From positions 1 to 43,865 of the forward strand of contig NZ_AHJE01000049.1 in assembly GCF_000243095.1 (NCBI RefSeq): a stretch of DNA of 43,865 nt, read 5' to 3'. Positions within the stretch are counted from its first letter, which is position 1. Every line of letters starts with the position of its first letter. The notes below the pieces were generated by a model. The model searched no databases and was not told the DNA's origin. It was given only the letters and a program-made list of their open reading frames with translations. The translations under genes were made by a program, and so were the position numbers. This DNA comes from Cupriavidus basilensis OR16 (GTDB taxonomy: Bacteria; Pseudomonadota; Gammaproteobacteria; Burkholderiales; Burkholderiaceae). Below are positions 1 through 10,079 of this stretch, in pieces.

Positions 1-775
1 CGCACCGACGATCACTTCGCTGACGTCGCCGTCCTGCTCGGCGTGATCGGCGTGACCGGCACCAGCAGGCCGTTCTTCTTCACCACTTCGCGCTGGTGCG
101 CGTAGTAGATCGGGGCAGCTCAAGCTCTTCACGGGCGATGTACTGCCACACGTCCAGCTCGGTCCAGTTGGAGATCGGAAACACGCGCATCTGCTCGCCG
201 GCCGCCATGCGGGCGTTGTACAAGCTCCACAGTTCCGGGCGCTGGGCCTTCGGGTCCCATTGGCCGAACTCGTCGCGGAAGGAGAAGATGCGCTCCTTGG
301 CGCGGGCCTTTTCCTCGTCGCGGCGGGCACCGCCCATCAGCGCGTCGTACTTGTGGGCCTCGATGGTTTCCAGCAGCGTCACGGCTTGCGCGGCATTGCG
401 CGAGTCGGTTTCCTTGCGCAGGCGCACAGTGCCGCGCTTGATGGAATCTTCCACATGGCCCACCACCAGGCGCGCGCCCAGCTCGGCCACGCGCTGATCA
501 CGGAAGCGGATCACTTCCGGGTAGTTGTGGCCGGTGTCGATATGCACCAGCGGGAACGGCAGTTCGGTCTTGCGCTCGCCCAGGCGGAAGGCCTTGAGCG
601 CCAGGTGCAGCATGACGATGGAGTCCTTGCCGCCCGAGAACAGCAGCGCCGGGTTGCGGCACTCCGCCACCACCTCGCGGATGATGTAGATGGATTCCGC
701 CTCGAGCTTGTCGAGGTGATCGTTTTGCACTTGCAGCAGGTGCGCCACTTCCGGCGCGCCGGTCAGTTCGTTCAT
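1..775 (-). CDS. cysD: Sulfate adenylyltransferase subunit 2 (CysD), partial and frameshifted
   Basis: Small subunit of ATP sulfurylase, which with CysN converts sulfate and ATP to adenylylsulfate in the cytoplasm. The start MNELTGAPEV lies 20 bp after cysH. The PP-loop motif LLFSGGKDSIVMLHLA and the RRDEEKARAKERIFSFRDEFG segment are typical of CysD. The frame runs into a stop at 80-82, but the expected continuation IYYAHQREVVKKNGLLVPVT is encoded in another frame at about 49-110. One base appears missing near 111-115 and a second near 38-42, after which EQDGDVSEVIVGA is readable. The gene continues past the window edge, and cysN is not visible. Two single-base losses within 115 bp of the edge suggest sequence error at least as much as a true pseudogene. 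Confidence 0.88.
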
Positions 776-795
776 GATGCCCATTTTGTCTGGCC

Positions 796-1584
796 TCAAT
801 GCTTGATGTTCTGTTCGTGAAGCCCGCACTCTTTCGAGTCCTTGCTCTCCCACCACCACCGTCCGGCACGTACATCCTCGCCGGCGCGCACAGCGCGCGT
901 ACAAGGCTCGCAGCCGATGCTGGGGTAGCCCTTGGCATGCAGCGCATTGACCGGCACATTATGGCGCTTCAGGTAAGCCCAGACCTCGGCCTCGCTCCAG
1001 TCGGCGAGTGGGTTGAACTTCGGAATGCCGCGTGCCTCGTCATTTTCCTCGAACGGCAGCTCCGAGCGCGTCACCGCCTGTTCGCGGCGCTGGCCGGTCA
1101 GCCAGGCGTCCGCATGTGACAGCGCCCGGTTCAGCGGCTCCACCTTGCGGATGCCGCAGCAATTCTTGCGCAGTTCCACGCTGTCGTAGAACGCGTTCAG
1201 GCCATGGTTCTTCAGGTAGTTCTCCACGGCCTCGGGGTCCGGCGTGAAACGCTCGATGTCGTAGCCGTAATGCGCCTTGACCTCGTCCAGCACCGCCAGC
1301 GTCTCGGCGTGCAGGCGGCCGGTTTGCAGCGTGAACACGCGGATGCCGGCGCGCACCTGCTCGGTGCCGCGCAGGATGGCATCGGTCACCACCATGTCTT
1401 CGGCCGCCAGGCTGGACGCAAAGCGGGCGCGGAAAAAACGGCCGGCGATCTGCGCCAGGCGCAGGCCCAGCTCACGCTCCTTGGCCTCCAGATCCGCCAC
1501 GCTGCCGGTGTACTCCGGCGCGGTCCACAGCGCCGGCGGGCGCAGTGACGAGACCGGAGCCTCGACGATAGCAATCTCGCTCAT
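796..1584 (-). CDS. cysH: Adenylylsulfate (APS) reductase, CysH family
   Basis: Thioredoxin-dependent reductase that makes sulfite from adenylylsulfate in assimilatory sulfate reduction. The 262-residue protein has the PAPS reductase fold with SSLAAEDMVVTDAI near residue 58. It carries the paired cysteines that bind a 4Fe-4S cluster in the APS-using branch: CC at 142-143 (KNCCGIRK) and CEPC at 225-228. The catalytic cysteine is in ECGLH at 252-256. Enterobacterial PAPS reductases lack the CC and CxxC pairs, so APS is the likelier substrate and no CysC kinase is required. The start overlaps the upstream DUF934 gene by 4 bp, indicating coupled translation, and cysD follows after 20 bp. Confidence 0.93.
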   Translation of the reverse strand: MSEIAIVEAPVSSLRPPALWTAPEYTGSVADLEAKERELGLRLAQIAGRFFRARFASSLAAEDMVVTDAILRGTEQVRAGIRVFTLQTGRLHAETLAVLDEVKAHYGYDIERFTPDPEAVENYLKNHGLNAFYDSVELRKNCCGIRKVEPLNRALSHADAWLTGQRREQAVTRSELPFEENDEARGIPKFNPLADWSEAEVWAYLKRHNVPVNALHAKGYPSIGCEPCTRAVRAGEDVRAGRWWWESKDSKECGLHEQNIKH

Positions 1585-2162
1585 ACCGTTTCCTTGCCCA
1601 GCGCTTCGGCGCGGTTGCGGCGGAACAGCGGCAGCGGCTCATCCACCGATGCCTGGTAGGCCACGGTGAACTCGGTGAAGCCCTTGATGGCGTCCTCGAT
1701 GTTCTTGTCCGCGCGCACGGCGAAGGTGTCGAAGCCGCAGCGCTTCATGAAATTCAGCTGGTCGCGCAGCACGTCGCCGATGGCGCGCAGCTGGCCGGAC
1801 CAGTTGTAGCGGGTGCGGAGCAGGTAGGCGGTGGAAAAGCCACGGCCATCGCGGAACACGGGAAAATCCACCGCGACCACGGCCACGCTGGCAAACGCGG
1901 CCTGCGCGTCGGCCGGCTCGTCTTCCGGCGCCAGCCAGATGCCAGTGATGTCGGCGGCGCGGCCGGCCAGAACACCATCCTTGTGCGCCAGCCATGCGGT
2001 CAGCGGGAACAGCACAGCGTCCTTGCCTTGTGCGGCGGCGATGATTTGGTCGTCGGTCAGAGCCGCGCCCTCGGCACCGCGCAGCACCGTCCATGCATCG
2101 TCGATGATGACCGGAACCGGGTTGGCGCCTTCGCGGCGTTGCAGTTGAATAATCTTTGCCAT
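1581..2162 (-). CDS. DUF934 protein of the sulfite reduction cluster
   Basis: A 193-residue protein of the DUF934 family, which commonly sits between cysI and cysH in beta- and gamma-proteobacteria. The conserved part DFPVFRDGRGFSTAYLLRTR (about 99-118), followed by the LRAIGDVLRDQLNFMKRCGFD segment, is the family signature. No signal peptide or membrane segment is visible, so it is probably cytoplasmic. Its position 17 bp after cysI and its 4-bp overlap with cysH place it in the same transcript. From context it is proposed to assist sulfite reductase, possibly as an electron-transfer or accessory subunit because no cysJ flavoprotein is seen here. That role is inference. Confidence 0.85.
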   Translation of the reverse strand: MAKIIQLQRREGANPVPVIIDDAWTVLRGAEGAALTDDQIIAAAQGKDAVLFPLTAWLAHKDGVLAGRAADITGIWLAPEDEPADAQAAFASVAVVAVDFPVFRDGRGFSTAYLLRTRYNWSGQLRAIGDVLRDQLNFMKRCGFDTFAVRADKNIEDAIKGFTEFTVAYQASVDEPLPLFRRNRAEALGKETV

Positions 2163-2179
2163 GTCGTTATCTCCGGTGC

Positions 2180-3859
<1,680 letters not shown>

Positions 3860-3888
3860 GGTGTGGGTCCGTTCAGTATTCGTTAAAT

Positions 3889-4662
3889 TCAGGAGACGAG
3901 CTTGATGGCGACCAGCGTCAGCGTGGTAGCCAGCGCGGCGCGCACCAGCCGCTCGGGCAACGCCCGCGACAGTTGCGCGCCCAGCCAGATGCCGGGGATC
4001 GAACCCACCAGCAAGGCCAGCAAAAGAGCCCAGTTCACCGTGCCGAGCCACACATGGCCCAGACCGGCAAGCGCCGTCAACGGGACGGCGTAGGCGATAT
4101 CGGTGCCCGCCACTTCGGCAGGCTTCATACGGGGATAGAGCAACAAGATCAAGGTGGCGCCAACAGCACCGGCGCCGATCGAGGACACCGTCACCAGCAC
4201 GCCGATCACGGCACCCACCGCGATGGTGGCAATGGTCTGGGCACGGCCTTCCAGCTGGAATTTGGGGTTGCGGGACAGCCAGGCCAGCATCTGCTTGCGG
4301 AACAGCAGCGACAAGACCGTCAGGATCACCGACACGCCGATGGTCATGCGGATGGCATGCAGCCACTGCGCGTTGAGCTCACCGGCGCTCTTGAGCACCA
4401 GGATGGCCACCACCGCGGCCGGCAGGCTGCCGATGCACAGGCGGCGCACCACCTGCCACTGCACATGGCCGTGGGCGCGGTGCGCCAGCGTGCCAAAGCC
4501 CTTGGTGATTGCCGCGAAAGCGAGGTCGGTGCCGACCGCCGTAGCCGGCGAAAAGCCGAACAGCAAGGTCAGCAGCGGCGTCATGAGCGAACCCCCGCCT
4601 ACCCCGGTCAGACCGACGAGGACGCCTACTAGCAGACCGGAAACGGTATAGGCAAGAGACAT
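3889..4662 (-). CDS. TauE/SafE family sulfite/anion exporter
   Basis: A 257-residue polytopic inner-membrane protein of the TauE/SafE family, with about eight hydrophobic segments arranged as two repeats. The N-terminal repeat has GVLVGLTGVGGGSLMTPLL and the second has GVLVTVSSIGAGAVGATLI, both matching the family's glycine-rich pattern. It is the first gene of the cys operon, preceded by AGGTG seven bases before the ATG. The location suggests transport of sulfate, sulfite or thiosulfate, or relief from sulfite overflow. Family members handle several sulfur anions and sulfonates, so the substrate is inferred from context only. Confidence 0.88.
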   Translation of the reverse strand: MSLAYTVSGLLVGVLVGLTGVGGGSLMTPLLTLLFGFSPATAVGTDLAFAAITKGFGTLAHRAHGHVQWQVVRRLCIGSLPAAVVAILVLKSAGELNAQWLHAIRMTIGVSVILTVLSLLFRKQMLAWLSRNPKFQLEGRAQTIATIAVGAVIGVLVTVSSIGAGAVGATLILLLYPRMKPAEVAGTDIAYAVPLTALAGLGHVWLGTVNWALLLALLVGSIPGIWLGAQLSRALPERLVRAALATTLTLVAIKLVS

Positions 4663-4819
4663 TAGGGTTCACCTGGCCGGCAAGCGCCCGTTGCTGCCTA
4701 AAAGTGAGGCAAGCACACGGAGGTTCCGACGGTTCATTAACAAAGTTCGAGAATCGTAATAAACTGCCCTCATATCTCAAACTAATAAGAAGTTGTTTTG
4801 TTTATACGAACACAGTTAT
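4663..4819. promoter_or_regulatory. Divergent tauE-cysIHD / cysB control region
   Basis: This AT-rich 157-bp gap separates the cys operon from the divergent cysB gene and should hold both promoters. On the minus strand a plausible sigma70 pair is TTGAGA, 16 bp, TACGAT within about 4750-4785. The tract around 4770-4800 is rich in A/T runs typical of CysB sites, but CysB sites are too loosely conserved to place one by eye. Confidence 0.5.
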
Positions 4820-5761
4820 ATGAACCTGCATCAGTTCCGCTTTGTGCGCGAAGCCGTACGTCAGAACTACAACCTGACCGAAGCCGCTAAAGCGCTCTAC
4901 ACATCACAACCGGGTGTCTCCAAGGCCATCATCGAGCTGGAAGAAGAGCTCGGCGTGGACATCTTTACCCGCCACGGCAAGCGCATTCGCAGCCTGACGG
5001 AGCCCGGCCGCCGCATCCTGGAGTCGGTGGAGAAGATCCTGCAGGAAGTGGAAAGCCTGAAACGCGTGGGCAAGGACTACGCCGCCCAGGACCAGGGCAA
5101 CTTCACCATCGCCACCACCCACACGCAGGCACGCTACGCCCTGCCCCGCGTGATCGCGGAGTTCACCAAGCGCTACCCCAAAGTGCGCCTCTCCATACAA
5201 CAGGGCAATCCCACCCAGATCGCCGACATGGTGCTGCACGACCACGCCGACATCGGGATCGCCACGGAAGGCATCTCGGCCGACAAGAACCTGATCTCCC
5301 TGCCCGGCTACCAATGGCAGCACGTGATCGTCATGCCACCCGACCACCCCCTGCTGGAAAAGAAGCACCTGGCGCTGGAAGACCTGATGGGTTACCCACT
5401 CATCACTTATGATCCCAACTTCGCCGGCCGCCCCAAGATCGACAAAGCCTTCGAGCTGCGCCACCTCAAGCCCGACATCATCCTGGAAGCCATCGACGCC
5501 GACGTCATCAAGACCTACGTGGAGATCGGCCTGGGCGTAGGCATCGTCGCCGGCGTGGCCTTTGACGCCGAGCGCGACCGCAACCTGCGCGGCATTCCCG
5601 CCGGCCACCTGTTCGGCACCAATGTCACGCACCTTGCGGTCAAGCAAGGCGCCTACCTGCGCAGCTTTGTGTATACCTTTATTGAGCTGTTCTCCCCGAC
5701 GCTGAACCGCAAGCTGGTAGAACAAGCCATGTCGGGCGAGCACGAAGCCTACGAACTCTGA
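4820..5761 (+). CDS. cysB: LysR-type master regulator of sulfur assimilation, CysB
   Basis: The 313-residue LysR-family regulator has the CysB/Cbl-type N-terminus MNLHQFRFVREAVRQNYNLT. The winged helix covers about residues 1-60, with AAKALYTSQPGVSKAIIELE as the recognition region. The periplasmic-binding-like effector domain follows from about 90 (TIATTHTQARYALP), where CysB binds N-acetylserine and sulfate-type ligands. It is transcribed away from the cys operon it is expected to activate, the usual arrangement. The ATG at 4820 is chosen because it matches the family start; an in-frame codon at 4793 would add nine unsupported residues. The ribosome binding site is weak. Confidence 0.94.
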   Translation: MNLHQFRFVREAVRQNYNLTEAAKALYTSQPGVSKAIIELEEELGVDIFTRHGKRIRSLTEPGRRILESVEKILQEVESLKRVGKDYAAQDQGNFTIATTHTQARYALPRVIAEFTKRYPKVRLSIQQGNPTQIADMVLHDHADIGIATEGISADKNLISLPGYQWQHVIVMPPDHPLLEKKHLALEDLMGYPLITYDPNFAGRPKIDKAFELRHLKPDIILEAIDADVIKTYVEIGLGVGIVAGVAFDAERDRNLRGIPAGHLFGTNVTHLAVKQGAYLRSFVYTFIELFSPTLNRKLVEQAMSGEHEAYEL

Positions 5762-5773
5762 CACACCGCCACT

Positions 5774-5800
5774 ACCGCTACCACCGCTACCACCGCTACC
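5774..5800 (+). repeat. 9-bp tandem repeat, three copies
   Basis: Three perfect copies of ACCGCTACC follow the cysB stop codon by about a dozen bases, with degenerate copies on both sides. The repeat is non-coding and lies in the cysB to methyltransferase gap. Confidence 0.85.
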
Positions 5801-6007
5801 ACGATCACTACCCCATCCTGCGCGGCTGACGCTATATAGAGACAGACAGCCACCAGCCGCGCCATGCCAGCCCCGCCACGGCGCCCCGGATATGCCACCG
5901 GCGCAGCGCGGGGACGGATCACCTTGAATGGCCAACCCCGGTTGGCCAGACTTATCAGCACAACGCAGCACAACCATTGGCCGCCCCAAGGCAGCCAGAA
6001 AGACCAT

Positions 6008-7159
6008 ATGACAGAGCAAGCCACCATCCACTGGACCGAAGACGGCGAAGAACGCAGCGCAAACTGGCAATCCGAAGCCGGCACGCCCCCGCCCAAGCGC
6101 GTCGTCATCGCTGACGACACCACCACCGGCGACACCGCCTACCGCCTCGCCTGCGAAGGCACCGCCATGCTCTGGCGCGGCGACTTCCAGAACGCCCGCC
6201 AGCTGCTGCAAGCCCTGGCCCGCCGCGCCGACAAGCCCAAGAAAGCCGCCAAGGCATCCAAGGTGCCCAAGGCCAAGCCCACCCCCACGGAAGCCTTCCA
6301 CCTGCACCGCCAGGCCCAGTCCCAGCGCGCCCGCACGCTCTCCATGCTGCTGCTGCCCTTCGACGCCGACCACCTCGTGCCCCTGCGCCGCTCGCCCGAT
6401 GTGCGCGAAGCCTGCCTTGAAGCCTACGGCGAGGTCGACGCCCCGTACGTAGCCTCCATGCGCGAACTGCTCGGCCTGATCGGCGCCCACGAGTGGCGTA
6501 AAAAAGGCGTGGAAATCCCCGCCCTGGCCGAACGCATCCACCCCTACTACGGCGTGTTCTCCCCCGTGCGCGGCGAATACATCGACCTGGTCGCCAAGGC
6601 CCAGCTACCCGCCGGCGCCCTCAACCTGGCCTTCGACATCGGCACCGGCACCGGCGTGCTGGCCGCCCTGCTGGCCCAGCGCGGCGTCAAGCGCGTCATC
6701 GCCACCGACATGGACCCGCGCGCACTCGCCTGCGCCAGCGACAACATCCACCGCCTGAAGGCCGCTGCCCAGGTGGAAGTCGTTGAGGCCGACCTCTTCC
6801 CCGAAGGCCGCGCCCCGCTGGTGGTGTGCAACCCGCCGTGGGTACCGGCACGCCCCAACTCGCCGATCGAGCGCGCGGTGTATGACCCGGACTGCCAGAT
6901 GCTGAAGGGCTTTATCGCCGGGCTGGCGGATCACCTGGAGCCCAAGGGCGAAGGCTGGCTGCTGCTGTCGGACCTGGCTGAACACCTGGGCCTGCGTACG
7001 CGGGACCAGTTGCTGGGCTGGATCGATGAAGCCGGGCTGAAGGTGCTGGGGCGGCTGGAGGTGAAGCCGAACCACCCGAAGGCTGCGGACATGAGCGACC
7101 CGCTGCACGCTGCGCGTGCGGCTGAGGTGACTTCGTTGTGGCGGTTGGGTATCAAGTAA
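6008..7159 (+). CDS. Class I SAM-dependent methyltransferase, HemK/RlmG-like
   Basis: A 383-residue protein. Residues 1-90 are unassigned, with a lysine/proline-rich linker at about 77-97 (KPKKAAKASKVPKAKPTPTE). The C-terminal half is a Rossmann methyltransferase. Motif I is FDIGTGTGVLAALLA near residue 210 and the acidic strand is VIATDMDPRALACA. Motif IV is NPPW, typical of enzymes that methylate amide or amino nitrogen (HemK/PrmC, RsmC, RlmG types). An RNA, protein glutamine or small-molecule target is therefore possible; the sequence does not decide. The start at 6008 is chosen because methyltransferase relatives have no need of the 48-residue upstream extension, which is low complexity. 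It stands alone, not in an operon. Confidence 0.82.
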   Translation: MTEQATIHWTEDGEERSANWQSEAGTPPPKRVVIADDTTTGDTAYRLACEGTAMLWRGDFQNARQLLQALARRADKPKKAAKASKVPKAKPTPTEAFHLHRQAQSQRARTLSMLLLPFDADHLVPLRRSPDVREACLEAYGEVDAPYVASMRELLGLIGAHEWRKKGVEIPALAERIHPYYGVFSPVRGEYIDLVAKAQLPAGALNLAFDIGTGTGVLAALLAQRGVKRVIATDMDPRALACASDNIHRLKAAAQVEVVEADLFPEGRAPLVVCNPPWVPARPNSPIERAVYDPDCQMLKGFIAGLADHLEPKGEGWLLLSDLAEHLGLRTRDQLLGWIDEAGLKVLGRLEVKPNHPKAADMSDPLHAARAAEVTSLWRLGIK

Positions 7160-7239
7160 GCTGTAGCTGATAAACCGGGCGGCGCTCGTCGCCTTGGTTC
7201 AAAGACACCAGAGCCGTTTCAACCTCCGCTCTGTTGTCT

Positions 7240-7265
7240 CCCCTCTCCCGCCTGCGGGAGAGGGG
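7240..7265. repeat. REP-like palindrome in a convergent gap
   Basis: A perfect 11-bp stem, CCCCTCTCCCG and CGGGAGAGGGG, with a 4-base loop, followed by a G-rich tract. Palindromes of this type are widely dispersed between convergent genes in proteobacterial genomes. It sits between the ends of the methyltransferase gene and the 7334-7702 gene and may act as a two-way terminator. Confidence 0.75.
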
Positions 7266-7333
7266 CGGGGGAGAGGGCGGGAGCTAGCAAGAGCGACGCA
7301 TCTCACCCTTCCACAAGCCCCCTCCCCTCTGCC

Positions 7334-7702
7334 TCAAAGCAACCCTTGCACCCGATTCAAAGCCGCATCCAACTGCTGCTTCAACGGCGTCAGCAAGCAA
7401 TGCAGGCCGTGACTATCCTCTACCTCGTCACTGTCGTAATCCAGCAATCTTAGAACGGAGCCAAGGCCTGCGCTTACGCGTAGTAGATCGGCGCAGCTTT
7501 CTTGCGCGATGCCTTGGGCGTCGTTGCGCAGCGCGTCTAGTTGGTAGGCTAGTTCCTGGATGCTTAGTTTTGTGGGGGTGTCCGCAGGGAAGGTGATGCG
7601 GATCAGGTCGGCGAGCAGGTCGGATTGCCGGGAGAGGGTGAGCGTGCGCTCGGGTGGATCGACGTAGGTGATTTGCTCGGAGCGAGCGAGGGTGTCAGAC
7701 AT
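7334..7702 (-). CDS. Small hypothetical protein, possibly DUF1484 family
   Basis: A 122-residue, mostly helical, acidic protein with no signal peptide or membrane segment. Length and pattern (LSIQELAYQLDALRNDAQGIAQ and LGSVLRLLDYDSDEVED) recall the DUF1484 proteins described as largely Ralstonia-specific. That assignment is from memory and tentative. AGGA lies eight bases before the ATG, supporting this start. The gene is notable for its 240-bp structured leader, which contains an inverted repeat and a terminator-like hairpin in the sense direction. No function is proposed. Confidence 0.7.
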   Translation of the reverse strand: MSDTLARSEQITYVDPPERTLTLSRQSDLLADLIRITFPADTPTKLSIQELAYQLDALRNDAQGIAQESCADLLRVSAGLGSVLRLLDYDSDEVEDSHGLHCLLTPLKQQLDAALNRVQGLL

Positions 7703-7773
7703 AGCGGCTTCCTAGTTTGGGTTGGAAGACCCGCCGCTCATTTCCACGTGAGGGTGGCGGGCCCGCAGCGAGG

Positions 7774-7941
7774 GTGGAAACCGGAACGTAGGAACCGGCC
7801 AGCCCGAAAGCTGCCCCGCCCGGCCCGCCGTAGTCATACTACGCGCGCACGAACGCACGGACACAAAAAAAGCCGCAAATAGCGGCTGTCCGCCTACGTT
7901 TTCCGGGTTTCCACGCCCGATCACCTTTGTTTGAGGTGACT
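7774..7941 (-). ncRNA. Candidate C4-like antisense RNA and its target in the leader
   Basis: Reading on the minus strand, the first arm (7914-7893, starting GTGGAAACCCGG) is followed by a GC hairpin with a U run at 7887-7865. About 100 nt later comes a second arm (7792-7774) complementary to the first over 19 pairs with three bulged bases. Thus an RNA of roughly 75 nt ending at the hairpin could pair with the leader of the downstream mRNA, 72-90 nt before the start codon at 7702. This order (antisense segment, terminator, complementary target, small gene on one transcript) is that of the phage P1/P7 C4 antisense RNA (Rfam C4). Family identity is inferred; the pairing is visible. Confidence 0.5.
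7865..7887 (-). terminator. Intrinsic terminator-like hairpin inside the leader
   Basis: On the minus strand GCCGC, TATTT loop and GCGGC are followed by a run of seven T plus a further T after GCGGC. It is oriented to stop transcription coming from above 7950 before it reaches the gene at 7702, so it fits an attenuator or the 3' end of a small RNA. Confidence 0.65.
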
Positions 7942-8318
7942 AGCAGATTGTCGGGGAGGTTTGGGAGGGTGTCAATCAGCGAGGACTATGCTGTGGACTA
8001 CGCCAAGATCCGCGTTGGCTATCAGGGCATACTCGGACCGCACCGGCGGCGTTCGAATCGATAGATCGCCGTACCCGCGATGATCGCAGCAACGAACCGA
8101 GATGAAATGACAGGCCCAATGGCAGGTTTGGGTCGGTCTGAGACAGCCGGCCCTGGCGGAGGGCCGAAGTCAGAGTCCGGCCATCTTGAGTCGTCCACCG
8201 GACGACCCGCTGACGGTCGCATATAGAATCCGGGCGGAGAAAATTGTAACAGTGGGAAGGTTAGGAGCTACTCAGTGCTGTTAGCGGCCGGTATTCGCCG
8301 TGACACCATCCTCAAACC
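7942..8318. other. Intergenic stretch without a recognisable gene
   Basis: No coding region with family resemblance was found. The part around 8100-8200 contains GGTTTGGGTCGG and CCGGCCCTGGCGGAGGGCC, resembling worn copies of the dispersed intergenic sequences common in Ralstonia and Cupriavidus. It should also hold the promoter of the gene at 8319. Confidence 0.4.
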
Positions 8319-9263
8319 ATGACCAACATCACGCACGACCAAATCGAAGCCGCCAAGGCGATCCTTTTCTCCAAACAACGGGTTTCGACCAGCCTTCTGC
8401 AACGCACCCTGAAATTGCCCTACTCAGACACAGAGGCAGTTCTCAATGCCCTGCAACATCAGGATGTGGTAACCCCTCGCCTAGATGGCGTTCGCCGGTT
8501 GACGAAGGCGTTCGAGAACGAAGACACCACGGCTCGTGTCTCGTTCGTGCGGTCCGTCTTCGAATCCGTCCGCTATTTTTCGGAAATGTGGGAGGAAGGA
8601 AATAGCGGCCACACGAAGATCATGAAGCTTCTGCGCCCGTCCTCGCAGGTCGCGCCGCTTCAGATTCGGAAACTCATACTCCATGAGTGTTTCCAGACTC
8701 GGCGGATGGGGTTGCTAGAGGCATCGGTGGCGTTAGTTGAATACTGCTGTGACCGAGGCCTTGCGCCTGCGGTCGACGACGATGACCTTTCCGAGTTGGG
8801 CATCATGTGCTCGTCCGCCTCACGTCCATTCACCTTGGTCAGCGATCCAGCAGCGATGAGGAAGCGCTCCTTCGTCCGACTGGCTCGCTACCTAAGCCTT
8901 CGAGGCATGGACTCCGACACGCGTTGCTTCGAGTATTTCCTTCGCGGCGTGTACGACGTACCGACGGGCCAGGGGAAGAATGGAGGAACCTACAACGAGC
9001 ACGTGGTGCCGCTTGCCTACATCCGAAAGCACTGCGTGCACCTATTGACGCAGGGAGGTACAGCCGAGCAAGCCACAAGCGACATCATCCGGTTTCTGGC
9101 AATCGTAAAAATCACCGACGACGAGCGAAACTATCTGGATCGCAGCATCAGCTCCGGCGGGCTAGGGTTGCAGGTCGACATGCCTGAGGCTTGGTACCCC
9201 GAAGTGGGGGACATCTTTGCGCGCCTCCACAAGGCGGGCATCGAGTTTCAGATGTCGACGTGA
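8319..9263 (+). CDS. Orphan protein with an FtsK-gamma-like winged helix
   Basis: A 314-residue protein not recognised as a whole. Residues 6-55 (DQIEAAKAILFSKQRVSTSL then LQRTLKLPY) read like the FtsK gamma-type winged helix, with its 'xxxSxLQRxLxxxY' pattern, suggesting DNA binding. The middle is helical, with a cysteine-containing segment near residues 140-170. Around residue 228 it has YNEHVVPLAYIRKHC, where the E-H-V-x-P pattern recalls the first strand of some HNH nucleases, but no complete metal site can be shown. No signal peptide or membrane segment is present. The gene is alone among non-coding remnants, which fits recent acquisition. A nuclease or defence role would be speculation. 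Confidence 0.65.
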   Translation: MTNITHDQIEAAKAILFSKQRVSTSLLQRTLKLPYSDTEAVLNALQHQDVVTPRLDGVRRLTKAFENEDTTARVSFVRSVFESVRYFSEMWEEGNSGHTKIMKLLRPSSQVAPLQIRKLILHECFQTRRMGLLEASVALVEYCCDRGLAPAVDDDDLSELGIMCSSASRPFTLVSDPAAMRKRSFVRLARYLSLRGMDSDTRCFEYFLRGVYDVPTGQGKNGGTYNEHVVPLAYIRKHCVHLLTQGGTAEQATSDIIRFLAIVKITDDERNYLDRSISSGGLGLQVDMPEAWYPEVGDIFARLHKAGIEFQMST

Positions 9264-9518
9264 CCGGCATAAAGGCAGAAAAGCTCATCGCCGCTCTTTT
9301 GGGGAAAGACCTGATCCGAGGGCCGCGTTCGGCCAGTTTGAGTCAGTCGATCCCATTGTGTCGATGACCGATTCGGCGCGACAAGCGGCCCATCCGGCCT
9401 CAGCTCCACGAATGCCCGCTGAATGGTAGCGAACGGTCAGACGTGTATTTCGGGCTATGGATACCACGCAAGGACTTCGAACCCACTACCAGGGCACACT
9501 AGCTAGCGGGCATTGCCG

Positions 9519-10052
9519 CTATGCCCGCAGCCGGCGATCCGCGTCCAGCCCGAAAACGGCTGACCACCGCTGCGCCTGAGCCAGGTTTTCCCGCAGCGGA
9601 CGCACCGAAACGTCGCGCAGGAAATGGACAGATGCGCCGAGCCACGTCCGCCTTGACGGCAGCTGGCCGTGATGCCGGCGGCGCTCGGCCCGGCACATCC
9701 GCGTTGACGCCACCAAGAACAGAGCCCGCCATGACAGCATGCCGGCCTCGTCGACGAAGGCCTTGCACCGTTCGCGGTGACGCCCCAATGGCACGCCAAG
9801 GTCCGCCGCCGAGGCAAAGCTCACGATCTGCCGCCTGCGCGATGTGCTCTGCATCCAGTCCTCGAACAGTAGGCCGAGCGATTCCTCATAGCTGGCGCCA
9901 CCACTTTGCACCGCTTCCAGCCCCGCCCGGCGGGCGTATGCGGTCACGTCGCGTACCTCACGCAGCAACTCGGAAAGCTCGGCGCTTAGCCGGTGCGGCA
10001 CCGCAGCGCCCTGACGCGCGACGATCCCGACAGGTGCTTGAACGGATGCCAT
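9519..10052 (-). CDS. Hypothetical protein downstream of the thiolase gene
   Basis: A 177-residue open frame on the same strand as the acyl-CoA operon, beginning 27 bp after the thiolase stop. The first 100 residues (LSAELSELLREVRDVTAYAR onward) look like a normal helical protein. The last 60 are very arginine-rich (RMCRAERRRHHGQLPSRR), and competing frames on both strands cover the same DNA, so a frameshift or decay near 9690-9750 is possible. No family is recognised, and no signal peptide or membrane segment is seen. Coding status rests mainly on operon position. Confidence 0.4.
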   Translation of the reverse strand: MASVQAPVGIVARQGAAVPHRLSAELSELLREVRDVTAYARRAGLEAVQSGGASYEESLGLLFEDWMQSTSRRRQIVSFASAADLGVPLGRHRERCKAFVDEAGMLSWRALFLVASTRMCRAERRRHHGQLPSRRTWLGASVHFLRDVSVRPLRENLAQAQRWSAVFGLDADRRLRA

Positions 10053-10079
10053 ACCACCTCCTCCTCGCCGATTGCCCGA

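Noticed and set aside
4904..6541. 545-codon open frame on the minus strand
   Set aside because: Shadow of cysB and the methyltransferase gene; glycine/valine-rich with no recognisable domain.
8022..8222. 66-codon open frame on the minus strand
   Set aside because: Proline/arginine-rich, no domain, lies in repeat-like intergenic DNA.
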